Assembly (NCBI GenBank): GCA_016709025.1
Contig: JADJEQ010000022.1
Coordinates: 73,482 to 137,481, forward strand
DNA: 64,000 bases
Direction of reading: 5' to 3'
From: Bacteroidales bacterium
GTDB taxonomy: Bacteria; Bacteroidota; Bacteroidia; Bacteroidales; Lentimicrobiaceae
The notes beneath the pieces are model-generated. The model worked only from the letters and a program-made list of their open reading frames with translations, did not search any database and was not told the DNA's origin. The position numbers and the translations under genes are program-made. How positions within the stretch are numbered: the first letter of the stretch is position 1; every line of letters starts with the position of its first letter. Positions 31,201 through 40,200 of this stretch are shown piece by piece.

Positions 31201-33345
31201 TTCACCATAAAAGGTACCGTTTGAATTCGTTGCGTAAGCCCTTACATGATACATGGAATTCGCGGATAGACCGGTTATCTGACTGATAAAAGAGCCTGTA
31301 CCTGAACCATCGGTAGTATGATTTCCTGTTGCAATTGGATCAGCAGTTGTGGCCCAGCAAACACCTCTTGCAGTTACAGAAGCGCCTCCGTCGGAAATAA
31401 CATTCCCGCCGGAAGTAGCTGTGGTTTCACTTACAGGGGATGCTGCTGTTGTTGTAACTGCTGCTCCGCCAGGGGTAAAAGTAAGATCATTTCCATTGGT
31501 AGTACCATCACTGTTTACGGCCACAAGCCTGAAGTGGTATGGTGTTCCGGCAATAAGTCCTGAAATATCTGCATTCACTGCAATATCTGAAGTTCCTGAA
31601 CCGGCAGAAATGGTGGAGGTTGAATTTCCATAACTTGTGCTGGTACCGTATTCAAAATGGTAACTGGTTGCCAGACCATTCGGATTTAAAGTTCCATTCA
31701 GGGTAGCTGAAGTAGCCGTTACAGCGGTTGCTGGTAGGGTAGCTACATTCGGGTTGTTGCCGATCTGAAAGGAAATAATTTTGGTGTTTCTGGCTTCTGA
31801 TGCACCTATGTATTCTGTTGTAAACCAGAAAGTCTGATCATTTGAGGGGTCGATCGACATACTGGAATAATCACCCCAGCGATTATAGGTATATTGGTAA
31901 TTGGATCCATTGAAGGCATTAACTTCTGGTATATCAAGAATACCGGAAGCACTGGCATAAGCTGATGCAGACTGAGCTGCATAACGGATTCCCGGATACA
32001 CGGTGCTGCTTGAAATTGAATAACCTGCTGCAATTCTACCCGATCCATTCATGGCTATTGAACCCATCCACCTGCTATGGCCATCGGGGGCATATGTTCC
32101 TTGTTGCCTGAGTGTCCAGGTAGTTGCCGGAGGGGTCTTCCTCAACTCATACCAGCGCACTCCGGCATGATCTGTTCCAACATCCACAGTATGACAACAG
32201 ACAATGGACTGATAAGTGCCGAAATTCCGGTACTGCGGTACATTCATAATAACAGTGGAGATTGCACAGAGTTTCATCGAGGTGCCCGGCTGGGTAATGT
32301 TGTCCCATCCGTTTGCAAACTGGCTGTCGAATCCAGCTACATTAATCTGTTGTGTTCTGTTAAATGTTGAGGATGCAGGTGTTGTCCAGTTGACGGCCAG
32401 TTCATAAAGCCATAATTGGTCAGTTCCGCCACTAACGTCGTTGTCGTTAAAAGCGATGAAAGTACCTGGTGTTCCAACCGGCGCGGCAACGCCATCGTTA
32501 TCAACGGGAGGAACAACCACAACTCCGGTTCCCGGACGGTATGGATTATCGAATGCAACCATCCTGGCAGTGCCTCCAACCAGCATCTGGGAACGTTCAA
32601 AAACATAAATATCGTTACCGGTAGCAGGCTGCGTGTTTGTACCCATATAGTAACCATCACGCCAAACGGCTATCTTTTCATAGTCCGGCATATCAACAAC
32701 ATCAAATGAATACTGATACCAGGTACCTGTTGGATCGTTGGTTGTTGAAACAGCGAACAGCATGTAATCATTTGAACCGCTGATTGAGAATTCAACAGCC
32801 ACCCATCTTCCGGCTTGCTCGTCATAAAGTATAATCGGATCTCCGTCGTTATTATTTGCACCGATTACATTGCCAAATAGCAAATTCATATTGGTAGGAC
32901 CTGCCAGCAGTGTGCCTGATTTACTGTATATGGCATAGGTTGTATTTACAGTTTGCATATAATGATTCGGGCCGGTAGCACCATTACAATCAGGTGGATA
33001 ATAAGGTGAGTTCTGTCCTTCGAAATTTGCAATGGGAGCCATGATCATGTCAGTCGCAGCGCCGTCACTTTTCTGCCAGACTTCATCCGGCGCTTTTGGT
33101 AATGTTGATGCAAATGGATAAGTAGGCTTTTCCCATGGGGTATTCTTCGCTTTTTTCTTTGCCTTTTCTACCATGGCATTGTATTGTTCAGCCGACATCG
33201 GAGGATTGTCACGAAGCGGTTTGCTGATTCCGCGAAATACGCCTTCCCTTATCATAGTTGGTTTGGCAGGGATATCCTGGGCGTAAATCAAATTCAGGAA
33301 AGCCTGCATGCAAAAGAGAGCTGCCAGTAGTAATGGTTTGTTCAT
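28297..33345 (-). CDS. Giant secreted protein with both cohesin-like and dockerin-like modules
   Basis: 1682 residues, intact. Signal peptide (to LNLIYAQ). A propeller-like region (~50-530) has NGATGPNHYMQTVN, DPIILYDEQAGRW and RWYELRKT. Two fibronectin-like domains follow (~533-725; SATLNGTLNPNG, ARGVCWATT), then a choice-of-anchor J/cleaved-adhesin-type domain (~725-885; WNEGFENGG, FWHTQPFW). Four BACON domains (~885-1228) repeat GWTAASNQTWCTVT-type cores. The conserved beta module (~1230-1403; FLLTIQNIVQTAPNIFEFDIYLLD) is next, then a fifth BACON and the EGLY-type module (~1485-1625). Dockerin-type loops DVNQDGSVDTGD and DVNGDGIVDTAD close the protein, which ends FIYVGAVLP. There is no T9SS type A tail. 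BACON domains often bind glycans or mucin-like ligands, so an adhesive role is plausible. Confidence 0.9.
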   Translation of the reverse strand: MNKPLLLAALFCMQAFLNLIYAQDIPAKPTMIREGVFRGISKPLRDNPPMSAEQYNAMVEKAKKKAKNTPWEKPTYPFASTLPKAPDEVWQKSDGAATDMIMAPIANFEGQNSPYYPPDCNGATGPNHYMQTVNTTYAIYSKSGTLLAGPTNMNLLFGNVIGANNNDGDPIILYDEQAGRWVAVEFSISGSNDYMLFAVSTTNDPTGTWYQYSFDVVDMPDYEKIAVWRDGYYMGTNTQPATGNDIYVFERSQMLVGGTARMVAFDNPYRPGTGVVVVPPVDNDGVAAPVGTPGTFIAFNDNDVSGGTDQLWLYELAVNWTTPASSTFNRTQQINVAGFDSQFANGWDNITQPGTSMKLCAISTVIMNVPQYRNFGTYQSIVCCHTVDVGTDHAGVRWYELRKTPPATTWTLRQQGTYAPDGHSRWMGSIAMNGSGRIAAGYSISSSTVYPGIRYAAQSASAYASASGILDIPEVNAFNGSNYQYTYNRWGDYSSMSIDPSNDQTFWFTTEYIGASEARNTKIISFQIGNNPNVATLPATAVTATSATLNGTLNPNGLATSYHFEYGTSTSYGNSTSTISAGSGTSDIAVNADISGLIAGTPYHFRLVAVNSDGTTNGNDLTFTPGGAAVTTTAASPVSETTATSGGNVISDGGASVTARGVCWATTADPIATGNHTTDGSGTGSFISQITGLSANSMYHVRAYATNSNGTFYGEDLTFTTSCGTVSTFPWNEGFENGGMIPNCWTQEQVASSGIDWTFITGNGGSNPATAHTGTYNACLKDNTPASNLTKLITPPINLSGLSSPTLTFWHTQPFWSPDQDQLIVYYRTSLAGPWISLATYTASVTAWTQRTISLPAASGDYYIAFEGNAKYGYGVCVDDVAISGTSSPTLSVSPANQAVSPIAGSTAFTVTSNSGWTAASNQTWCTVTSSGSGNGTITATYAANNTASARVANVTVTVTGLSPVVVTVTQAAPSLAVAPSNQAVLPAAGSANFTVTSNTGWTAASDQTWCTVTPSGNGNGTITATYSVNNTASARVANVTVTAAGLAPVVVSVSQAAPSLAAAPSDQSVSSIAGATSFSVTSNTDWTASSNQSWCTVTISGSGNGTINANYSGNSSETVRIAEITISVNGITPVTVTVTQAGITPSLSVTPGNQNVSQGAGITTFTVASNTSWTVISDQSWCTVTPSGSGNGSITATYQINTFPSTRVANITVTAPGLSPVIVTVTQAGSEFLLTIQNIVQTAPNIFEFDIYLLDVDASAPLALATIQEGILFNQAILNGATQTSGMATIVPNSSDLPSSMQPNGANTTVAGLIRIAGRTAPGAGNGYIVSTIEPGTHITRIRFTNSIPFAPSSYPNMFFTSSSAVNPLYATRVAKYEGTVNTQMVVTPGENAIVLYNPVLNGPPVLGVTPANQNVAAASGSIQYTVASNAAWTVISDQTWCNVTPSGFANGIITAAYDENTGAARTATITVSVSGLPSEVVTLSQDGSLTRTLNVNVLLEGLYAGGGTMNQANNESGPQFAPGIADKIDVELHNALNYSYTEYFANEVDLSTSGSATINFPPAANGNYYLTIKHRNSIETTSAEPVSFALPVVDYSFDQPAKAYGSNLLLMIDGYYAIYGGDVNQDGSVDTGDTTPTDNDQYFYVAGYILTDVNGDGIVDTADGTIIDNNQFIYVGAVLP

Positions 33346-33943
33346 AATCGGTTAAATGGTTTAATTTGTAAAATGAGTGCTTAACTAAGGTATGCTGCTA
33401 AAAGGTTAAAAAGGAAATTTAACTTCCTTAAGTTACCAGTTTTAACAAGAAGTGGGAAATTCTTTTCATTTTGGGTAGATTGAAGAGATGATGATTCATT
33501 CAGTTCTTTATAAAGGTTGTTATTTGTTGCCATTGTATGTGAAAAGGATGCTATGTCCGATTTTACAAAGCAGGGCTAACCACTTCATTGTCATCGGACT
33601 CAGGTTTGTTGATGTTTAGTTAAACTTTTATTCCAACTGATTAATTTTTTATTGTTGCTATTAAAAAAATATACATGCCTTATGAAATTGGCATGAACCG
33701 ATAATGCAAAATTCATTTCACTCAGGGTAGTTTTTTGTGACGATGAATTATTCAGTTATGGGTAAAGGTTGTTGGTTGTTTCCATATTCTGTACAAAAAG
33801 GATAATTTGTCAGATTTCAGGTTGAAACCAGCTAAGCCGAAATCCTTATGCTTGCGATTACCAAAATTATAAAACTTATTTTCATTCAGATTTTTTAAAA
33901 AGACGCGAAGCCGGTTTTACCGGCCGGCCTTGCGTAAAAAATA
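33346..33943. other. Intergenic stretch with three diverged leader repeats
   Basis: 598 bases without a gene. The parts around 33460-33600 and 33715-33850 resemble each other (GATGATTCATTCAGTT/GATGAATTATTCAGTT, AAAGGTTGTTATTTGTTG/AAAGGTTGTTGGTTGTTT). A third relative lies at about 37035-37135, upstream of the gene at 33944. The 33800-33943 part also parallels 37100-37231, down to the terminator, so the flank was duplicated together with the protease genes. The terminator is at 33903-33935. Confidence 0.6.
33903..33935 (-). terminator. Terminator after protease gene, imperfect stem
   Basis: Arms 33903-33914 and 33924-33935 pair over 12 bases with two mismatches. The stem is a decayed relative of the perfect hairpin at 37191-37224. 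A and T runs flank it. Confidence 0.7.
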
Positions 33944-36900
33944 TTAAGGCAAAACAGCTCCTACATAATAAAACTGGTTGTTATCAATGATTGTTCCGTC
34001 GCCGGAGTCAATGATACCATCTCCGTTTATATCTGTAGCAACGTATCCGGATACATAATTAAACTGGTCGTTGTCAAAAGGAGTTACATCCCCGCCATCA
34101 ACAGCGCCATCCTGGTTTGCATCACCACCATAAATTGCATAACCACCATCAAACATCTGTATCAGGTTACTGCCATACACATTTGAAGGTTGGTTAAAGG
34201 TAAAATTAACAACCGGTAATGCAAAAGAAACGGGACTGGCTGAGGTAGTTTCTATTGAATTGCGGTGTTTAATGGTAAGGTAATAACTACTGTTAAATCC
34301 GGATGGTATGAAGGTCTGGGCTGAACCACCGGTGCTCAGAAAAACATTCGGATCAGCATATTCGATGATCCCATAGTTCCCGGAGTTGTGCAACTCAACA
34401 GCAATCTGGTCGGCAATTCCCGGACCAAACTGTGGGCCAAGTTCATTGTTGGCCTGATTCATGGTTCCACTGCCAGTGTATAGGCCTTCGAGAAAAGCCG
34501 TTAAATTAAGTGTCTTGTTTGAACTGCTGATGAGCACATTGTAATCTTCCGTTTCACCGTAGGCATATAGTGTGCATGGATCAAAGTTGCTGCTGGAATA
34601 AACCTCACGTACGCGCATCCGGGTTGTACCACTTAATGCACTGGCTGGAACGGTAAAAGTTATTGAGCCGGTAACCGGGGCAGCAGGTAGTAAAATGTTT
34701 CCAAGCTTTTCAGTGGCTTCAAAGGCACCGCTTCGGTTGAAGTCAATCCAGACTGAAATGTTGTTGCCACTGCCATATGAACCTGCACTCAATGTTATGG
34801 TGTATTCAGTGCCTGTCGACAGGTTGGTTGACAAACTATTGTAGTAAGTGTAGTAAGGGCTTGAGGAAGCGCCTGTTGCATTGTTGATACTTCCGAGCTG
34901 AACCAGCGTGATATAATCACCGTAACCGGTGCCTGTGGAGTAAGTTGGAATACAATATTCAAGAGGAATTACATGAATGTATGCTGTTTTTATCTTTGTA
35001 TCGGTTGCTCCCGGCTTGGAGGTAGTTAAACTTACATTATAGACCCCAATTGCACTGTAGGTAATTGCAGGTGGGTTTTGGCCGGTGTACGATGAAGGTG
35101 TTCCACCCGGGAAAGACCAAACCCAGCTGGTAGGGCTACAACTTGAATTGTCGGTGAAAGTAACACTTCCTCCTTCGATGATGCTCAAGGGGGTACCTGT
35201 AAAGTCAGCAATTACATTTTTAACCGTTATAAAACCGGTTTTGGTTTCAGTATCTGTAACTACTCCATCAGAAACCGTTAGTGAAACATTATAAGTTCCG
35301 ACCGCTGCATAGCTAATTGCAGGGGGATTCTGACCAACAAACGAAGATGGCGAGCCACCCGGGAAACTCCAGTTCCAGGAGGTAGGATTGCCATACGATA
35401 AATTGGTGAATGTGGTTGAACCTCCGGCGCATATGGTGGTTGGAGAAGCTGAAAAATTGGCTGTTGGAGTCAGGAAAGATTGTGTAGCCAACAATGCCTG
35501 ATAAGCATTTAGCCTGCCGCTGCCCAATAATCCTGCATAGGTTGGGTTTAAACCGTCGATGTCGTCGGTGGTTGAAGTGAGGATATCTTTAACATTTTGT
35601 GGCGTTAGAGCCCCGGGGGCTAGCGAAAGAATAAGGGCGGCCACACCCGAAACATGCGGGCAGGCCATGGAAGTGCCCTGGTAAAAACCATAGTTATTTC
35701 CGGCAAGAGAGCTGAGTACCCCTCTTTCTACTACAGTATTGGTTTCGCCGCCAGGAGCTGCAATGTCAACCCATGAATCGTAATTGGAATACCACGCTTT
35801 TAAATCCTGGTTACCGGTAGCAGCAACAGAGAATGATCCACTGTAGCAACCCGGATAGAATAATCCGCTTGAGCCGTTATTCCCGGCAGAATAAATTGTA
35901 ATTCCTCCACTGAGGACTGTGCCGCCGCCATTTACATTAAAATAATCAATTCCATCAAGCACAGCTTGCTCGTAATAACCAGCACTCGTGTATCCCCAGC
36001 TATTCTGCGAGATGGCAGCGCCATTGTCGGCAGCCCAGATAGATGCTGCACCAAAACCACTACCCCCTGTATTTCCGATGAATACCTGGCACGACATTAG
36101 CCTCACGCCATTTCCGGTACCACTGCCACCCGCAATTCCGCTTACACCAATGCCATTATTGGTGTTGCCGGCAACCGTTCCTGACACATGGGTGCCATGA
36201 TCTCCCGGGATGATTGTTGAATTGTTATTTACAAAATTATAACCGATTCCGGGCCACATATTGGCCGCGAGGTCGGCATGGGTGTAATCAATACCCTGAT
36301 CGATAATGGCTACAATTACATTGTTATTTCCTTTAATGATATCCCACGCTTCCGGCAGGTCAATGTCGGCATCGGGTGTTCCGCTTTGCTGACCTGTATT
36401 GTTGTAGTGCCATTGTTCGTTGTACCTGGGGTCGTTGGGTATATAGTTCAATCCGGTATTGTCGCCTAAAGGAGCCGGAGGTTGAATGGTATTGATATCA
36501 GCACCGATCAGTTGTTTTCTGTAAACAGGTTCTGATAGTTGAATTTCATTTTTTGCGGAATATGCCATCACCATGCTGCGGATATCGGTTCCTGCAGGCA
36601 CGATCAGATCGTACCATAAATGGAAACCCCATAGTCTGTGACGTTCGGTGTATTTTGTGTTTTGCAGGGCTGCCTCAAAGGTTTTCTTTACCTCAAACAC
36701 GCCGAATTGCTGATTCAATTGGTCAATTTCACTTATCCCAAATCTGACTGTACCATCGGGATTGTCAGAGAACATTGCATTATCCAGATAATTCTCCAGA
36801 GTTTTACTGAATTTTATTCTTATAATTCCCGGCTCCATCGCCTGATCGGGTATTGAGCTCACATCTATAGGTGGCCGCTCTCCTCTTACCACTGTCAGAG

Positions 36901-37009
36901 GGTTATTTCCTTCAGCCCGGGCATGTTTAACCTGAAACAATCCACCCAGACAAAAAATAAAAATTCCTGAAAAAACCAGTATAAACCGGCGATGTAGAAT
37001 TCTTCTCAT
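33944..37009 (-). CDS. Subtilisin-like (S8) secreted protease with dockerin-like end
   Basis: 1021 residues. Signal peptide (to KHARA), then a propeptide-like region (~40-190) containing VRGERPPID and QWHYNNTGQ at the start of the mature domain. The S8 catalytic triad is complete: Asp237 in AIIDQGIDYTHADLA, His271 in GDHGTHVSGTVAG and Ser447 in GTSMACPHVSG, with the oxyanion Asn in SAGNNG (377). Two PKD domains follow (~515-680), then a GEVED domain (~685-820; YGETEDYNV) and the EGLY-type module. Dockerin-type loops DANQDGAVDGGD and DINGDGIIDSGD end the protein at YYVGAVLP. An extracellular or surface endopeptidase is expected. It is nearly identical to the protease at 37232 over the first ~570 residues and lacks that paralog's CUB, third PKD and second GEVED domains. 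Confidence 0.93.
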   Translation of the reverse strand: MRRILHRRFILVFSGIFIFCLGGLFQVKHARAEGNNPLTVVRGERPPIDVSSIPDQAMEPGIIRIKFSKTLENYLDNAMFSDNPDGTVRFGISEIDQLNQQFGVFEVKKTFEAALQNTKYTERHRLWGFHLWYDLIVPAGTDIRSMVMAYSAKNEIQLSEPVYRKQLIGADINTIQPPAPLGDNTGLNYIPNDPRYNEQWHYNNTGQQSGTPDADIDLPEAWDIIKGNNNVIVAIIDQGIDYTHADLAANMWPGIGYNFVNNNSTIIPGDHGTHVSGTVAGNTNNGIGVSGIAGGSGTGNGVRLMSCQVFIGNTGGSGFGAASIWAADNGAAISQNSWGYTSAGYYEQAVLDGIDYFNVNGGGTVLSGGITIYSAGNNGSSGLFYPGCYSGSFSVAATGNQDLKAWYSNYDSWVDIAAPGGETNTVVERGVLSSLAGNNYGFYQGTSMACPHVSGVAALILSLAPGALTPQNVKDILTSTTDDIDGLNPTYAGLLGSGRLNAYQALLATQSFLTPTANFSASPTTICAGGSTTFTNLSYGNPTSWNWSFPGGSPSSFVGQNPPAISYAAVGTYNVSLTVSDGVVTDTETKTGFITVKNVIADFTGTPLSIIEGGSVTFTDNSSCSPTSWVWSFPGGTPSSYTGQNPPAITYSAIGVYNVSLTTSKPGATDTKIKTAYIHVIPLEYCIPTYSTGTGYGDYITLVQLGSINNATGASSSPYYTYYNSLSTNLSTGTEYTITLSAGSYGSGNNISVWIDFNRSGAFEATEKLGNILLPAAPVTGSITFTVPASALSGTTRMRVREVYSSSNFDPCTLYAYGETEDYNVLISSSNKTLNLTAFLEGLYTGSGTMNQANNELGPQFGPGIADQIAVELHNSGNYGIIEYADPNVFLSTGGSAQTFIPSGFNSSYYLTIKHRNSIETTSASPVSFALPVVNFTFNQPSNVYGSNLIQMFDGGYAIYGGDANQDGAVDGGDVTPFDNDQFNYVSGYVATDINGDGIIDSGDGTIIDNNQFYYVGAVLP

Positions 37010-37190
37010 TTTAAAGTAATTTTATGGAATGATGTTTAATTCAATGAATGGTATAAGGCTGTTTTTTATTTCCGTTGTTTGCGTGCAGGATTGATTTGTC
37101 AGATCTCTGGTTGATACCAGGCAGGCAGAAATCCCCGGGCTTATTAATACAAATATTATCAGACGTGTTTTCATTCAGATTTTATAAAAG

Positions 37191-37224
37191 ACGCAAGGCC
37201 GGCCTATTCTGGCCGGCCTTGCGT
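37191..37224 (-). terminator. Strong GC-rich terminator
   Basis: A perfect 14-bp stem (37191-37204 with 37211-37224), 6-base loop. The stem is GC-rich and A/T tracts lie on both sides. It follows the stop of the protease gene at 37232. Confidence 0.88.
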
Positions 37225-37231
37225 AAAAAAA

Positions 37232-40200
37232 TTAAGGTAAAACAGCTCCTATATAATAGAACTGATTGTTGTCGATGATTGTTCCGTCACCGGAATCAAT
37301 GATACCATCTCCGTTTATATCTGTACTGACGTATCCGGAAACATAGTTAAACTGGTCGTTGTCGAACGGGGTGACATCACCACCATCCACAGCACCATCC
37401 TGGTTTACATCGCCACCATAGATTGCATAACCACCATCATACATCAGCAGAAGGTTGCCGCCATATACATTGGCAGGTAGGTTAAAAGCAAAATCAACAA
37501 CCGGGGATGCCAACGAAACGGGGCTGTCTGAGGTAGTTTCAATTGAATTGCGGTGTTTCACGGTCAGGTAATAATTTCCGCTAAATCCTGAAGGAATATA
37601 TACCTGGGCAAATCCACCGGTGCTCAGAAATACGTTCGGATCCGAGTATTCGATGATCCCGTAGTTTGCATCATTATGAAGTTCAACGATGATCTGATCG
37701 GCTATCCCGGGGCCAAACTGTGGGCCAAGTTCATTACTGGCCTGATTCATAGTTCCGAATCCTGCATACAACCCCTCTACGAAAACTGTGAGGTTAAGCG
37801 TGGAGTTTGTGTTCATAATATTGATATCGTAGTCCTCGGTCTCACCATAATAATAGTTAACCGCATCACAGGGATCAATGTCAGAAATACCATAAACTTC
37901 ACGTACTCGCATCCTGGTTGTACCCGATAAAGCACTGGCTGGTACTGTAAAGGTTATGGAACCGGTAACCGGGGCAGCCGGGAGAGTTACGTTGCCGAGC
38001 TTTTCCGAGACATCAAAAATTCCATCGTAATTAAAGTCAATCCAGACTGAAATATTGTTGTCTTCAGTATAAGTGCCTGCACTTAAGGTAACGGTGTATG
38101 CTGACCCTGCATTCAGGTTGGTTGATACGCCATTATAATAAGTATAGAACGGACTGCCGGATGCACCTGTAGCACTGTTGATACTCCCTAGCTGAACAAG
38201 GGAAATATAGTCGCCATCGGATGTGCCGGTGATATAGGTTGGATAGCAATAATCAATCGGAAGTACATTTACGTTGTAATCTTCTGTTTCTCCATAACCA
38301 AATGAAGCACAGGGATCTATATTGCTATCAGCCCAAACCTCCCGAACACGCATCCTGGTTGTTCCCGGTAAAGCGTTTCCCGGAACGGTGAATGTAATAG
38401 TTCCGGTAGCCGGAGCAGCGAGTAAATCAACATTACCGAGTTTTTCAATTGCATCAAAAACACCATCCTGGTTGAAATCAATCCATACAGAAATATTGTT
38501 GTTGGATCCCCATGTTCCTGCACTCAGTGTAACCGAATATTCAGTACCGGTTGACAGGTCAGTTGACAAACTGCTGTAATAGGTATAATACGGACTTGCA
38601 GAACCACCGGTTGCATTGTTGATGGTTCCAAGTTGAACCAGTGAAATGTAGTCTCCCCCACTAGTGCCATAGATGTAAGGTGGAATACAATACTCAAATG
38701 GTATTACATTAATGTAATTCGATTTGATTTCAGAATCAGGGCCACTTGCATTTGAGGCCGTAAGTGTAACCGTATATTCTCCCTGGGCAGTAAACTGGAC
38801 CTGCGGATTCTGCGAATTTGCATTGGTACCGTTCATGTAAACAACATTGTTCGGGCTGAAACTCCATGCCCATGCAGTCGGAACATTGGTTGACTGGTCT
38901 GTAAAATCAACCGTTTCGTTGACCTGGGGCGATGTGGAAGAAGCTGTGAAGGCAGCAACCGGCGGAAGAGCTGTACTATAACAACTTATCGCAGCTGCCC
39001 ATCCTGCATAGGTAATACTAACATCGGAAGTAAAGTTGAATGTAAGTGCGCCTGCCCCGTTGTTCGCAGTAACTGTCCCCGGACTGGTTGTTCCGGTATA
39101 AGTTCCGATCAATGGCGCTGAGGTATTTATTCCATCGTAAATGCTCAGGTTATCATATCCTGATTCAACATTGAATGCGCTGAAAACTGCCCTTATCATT
39201 GCGCCGGAAGTTCCGGGATAAAACGTAAAGGTAAAGTCCTCGTAATTTGCATAATTTCCGGAAGGACCTCCTGCATCATAAAAGCTTCCGGCGCAGGTGG
39301 TAACCGATCCGTTGCTCATATTGAATACCGGCGGGGCAACAGTAATATAGGCTGTTTTGGTTTCAGTGTCAGTTGCTCCAGGTTTTGATGCAACTAAGGA
39401 AACATTATAGGTTCCGGAAGTGGTGTAGGTGATGGCAGGTGGGTTCTGCCCGGTAAACGAAGCAGGTGATCCACCGGGGAATGACCATTCCCAGCTGGTA
39501 GGTCCGCAGCTTGAATTGTCGGTGAAAGTTACACTACCACCCTCAAAAATGTTCAAAGGTGCACCGGTGAAGTTTGCAATTATATTCTGAACATTGATAT
39601 AGTCGGTTTTGGTCATGGTATTGGGCGTAACCCCATCAGTAACCGTTAGTGTAACACTATATGATCCGGCCGTTGCATAGGTTATTGCAGGTGGATTCTG
39701 ACCAACATAGGAAGAAGGTGTACCGCCCGGGAAACTCCAGTTCCATGAAGTAGGTCCGCCGTAGGATAAATTGGTAAAGGTGGTTGATCCTCCGGCACAA
39801 ATGGTGGTCGGGGAAGCTGAAAAATTGGCGGTCGGAGTCAGGTATGACTGGGTTGCAAGCAATGCCTGATAAGCATTTAGCCTGCCACTGCCAAGCAATC
39901 CTGCATAGGTTGGGTTTAAACCGTCAATATCATCGGTGGTTGAAGTAAGGATATCTTTAACGTTTTGTGGCGTCAGGGCCCCGGGGGCTAACGAAAGAAT
40001 CAGGGCGGCCACACCTGAAACATGCGGGCAGGCCATGGAAGTGCCCTGGTAAAAACCATAATTATTTCCGGTAAGAGAGCTGAGTACACCCCTTGCTGCG
40101 ACAGTATTGGTTTCACCTCCGGGTGCAGCAATGTCAACCCAGGTATCATAATTTGAATACCAGGCTTTTAAATCCTGATTACCGGTTGCTGACACCGAAA

